From the NCBI GenBank assembly GCA_946902875.1, contig OX336336.1, forward strand, positions 3,566,545-3,630,544: a stretch of DNA of 64,000 bases, in the 5' to 3' direction. Positions within the stretch are counted from its first letter, which is position 1. Each line of letters begins with the position of its first letter. This document shows positions 57,401-60,400 of this stretch, one piece after another. This DNA comes from Nematopogon swammerdamellus. Taxonomy: Eukaryota > Arthropoda > Insecta > Lepidoptera > Adelidae. A program made the translations under genes and the position numbers. The notes below the pieces were generated by a model. It was not told the DNA's origin, searched no databases, and worked only from the letters and a program-made list of their open reading frames with translations.

Positions 57401-60400
57401 TTCAAGATTCTTCTCGTCCGTCATTCTCCATCGCGAAATTGGTTGCGTCTATGTAAATATTTGTCTCTCTCTCTCTACTCCGTCTTAAGTTTGATAACTT
57501 TTATCACAATACCCAACAACACACGGCTGAGGCGGGTCCGACAGGGGATGGATCTAAAAAGGATTTTTTTCTGACCGTGTGGGGACATTTTCATGTGGAC
57601 AAATTCCAGTTGAGACGATAAACAAACACGGAAGAATTATTAAATTATATTAGAAAGTTCACATGGTGTATGAACGTGTTGTTGTCATTCCTAAACGCGA
57701 CATCCAGGTACTTTCTGGACAACGCGATGTCAACACACCAATCTTCAAGTACCTACATGCAATATCAGTCCTTCTGTTAGGTCGTTCAGTCAGGCACACT
57801 TAACCCTATCAGACCGGCAGGGGGGTGCAGTGTCAGGACTGCAACTGAAACTTTATAATTTCGTTATATTAGGTCGGGGAAAAAGTTTCTTCGCAATTTA
57901 TATGAAAACTCAAGACATTTTTTTTTCAAAGTGTAATTACTTTTAATTTATAGTATATATGTGCCATTTTGTTCGTTGACTTTCTGCCATCTTTTAGGTA
58001 GTGATCCCGTTGCTGTAGAAATTTTGGGACTTCTGATTAAAAATACGCGACAAGTAGTTTTCGCAGTCCTTTCATGATGTTAACCTGAAACTACCTAAAG
58101 AATTCTGAAGAGACCGAAACAGGTGGAAATCTGAAGGTTCAAGGTCAGGGCTATATGGCGGATGCATTAACACCTCCCAGCCAAACTCTCTTAATTTTTG
58201 CTGAGTGGCTAAAGATGTGTGTGGTCTTGCGTTATCGTGATGAAAAACCACACCTTTCTATTGATCAATTCCGGCCGCTTTCTCTCAACTTCTTGCTTTA
58301 ATCTCATCAGTTGTTGACAGTAGAGATCTGAATCGATGGTTCTGCCCAGCGGTAAAAGCTCATAATGAACAATGCCCTTCCAATCCCACCATACACACAG
58401 CATCACCTTATTGCGAGTTAACCCGGGCTTTGCCACAGTCTGTGAAGCCTGGCCGACTTTTGACCACGTCCTTTTTCGCACATTCTTGTCGTACGTGATC
58501 CACTTTTCATCACCAGTTATCAATCTCTTCAAAACGGTTCGGTTTCATTACGTCTCAATAAAGAATCGCAAATGAGTACACTGTTCATTAGCTTTCTTTC
58601 AGTGAGCTCGTGTGGCGCCCAAATATCGAGCTTTTTTGTGTACCCAGCTTTCTTCAAATGGGTCAAAACTGTTTTGTGGTCAATTTACAGTTTTCAGCTA
58701 CGTCGTAACTACTCAAATGCCGATCTAGCTCAACTTTTTAAAAAATGGCGTCCATTTTATCCGTAACAGGGCGACCAGAGCGAGGTGCATCTTTGACATC
58801 AAAATTCCCAGATTGAAAACGCTTAAACCAACTTTGTGCTACTCTTACTGACACTGCATTAGGTCCGTGAACGTCACAATTTTTTTTCGCGGCATGCGTT
58901 GCATTTTTTCTTTTTTTTTTATTATAATTTAAAAATGTATCGAATTTCTTCATTAGGTTCACTCACTTTGACAGAATGAAAAATAAATGAAAAATAGCGG
59001 GAAAGAACATTTTACTAATCTGTTCCTTTTTTGAAAATGTAACCTTTGTAATGTCATCAAAACTACCCAGATACAAATAGTACAGCCAAAGAAATTGTAT
59101 TACAAGTTTATACATACTATATGCGAAAAGACTTTTTCCCCGACCTTTTAATTTCACTCTATTGAAAGACAAAAACTAATAAGGAAAGCACTGCACCCTT
59201 TTTTACTGCTGAAAGCAGCAATTTTGAGCATGGGACATATTGTCCTATCGGTCATATAAGACCTGTGGTATTCTAACAATGACTGCATATATTTTTTAGA
59301 AGTTTCTAACATATTAATGAATAAATAAAACAATTTGTTAGTAAATGACATAGAAATTATTTTTATTAGAAAAAGCAAAAATTCTTTCATCTTTCAGGTT
59401 TAAAATCAAACTGAAATAATTTAAATTTTACTCCACAAACAAAAAATTCTAAGTTTTTCCCTAAAAAAAAATACTACAAAAATATACAATTTACGTTGAG
59501 AAATAGTGAAGAAATACAACTTATGAAAGATGCCACGGTGCGAAACAGTTCTTACACAAATATTTCTCGCACACCATGCACAGCTACCCGATACCCGCGC
59601 ATGGTGCATGTGCATGTATTTTTTTTTTTTTTTATGTATATCTTTCCCAATTGTGAACCGATTTCGATGATTCTTTTTGTTTTCGGTTCAGTCTAGCTCC
59701 AAGGTGGTCCCATTTTTTTTTGGTCAAGATCGGATTGGAAAGCGAGGCGGAATCGCGAGGCCGAAGGCCGAGCGATTCCGCCGAGTACATTAATAGCAAA
59801 TAAAAATTACTAAAAAAACTGTGAAATAAAAAACTATTTAAAAAAATATAAAAACCGTCTTCAAAAATGTATGAAATAAAAAAATAAAAATCGAACCCTA
59901 GAGTTAAAGGCGGTGGTGCTAAAGCAAGCAAAAATAACCACCGCCTTCAACTCTAGGGTTCGATTTTTATTTTTTTATTTCATAATTTTTTTTTGGTGTA
60001 AGAAGTTCGCCGTAAGTGTTGCCCCCTATAGTTTCAGCTAGGTAAAAATTAAAAAAAAATATGTTATATTCGTTAGCCCCCTGCATCCTTTTACCTTTAA
60101 TAAAATCCAACTTCTGCTTTCTGTCTGTCTGTATGTATGTATGTCTGTCCGCTTATAACTCGAGAACCACTGAACCGATTTTAATAAAAATAAATCTACG
60201 GATAGCTTGATTGTTCCCATCAACTATAGGCTACTTACCATCACGCTAAATGGCTTATGAGGTTAGCAGAGAAGTCAAATATGAGAGCGGGCGGAGCCGC
60301 GGGCACAGCTAGTGTGTGTATAAAATTTGTATAACTAACAAAGGTGATGTATTTATTTCAGGGTAACCAGCAGCGGCCGCACATACGACAGGGCAACGAC

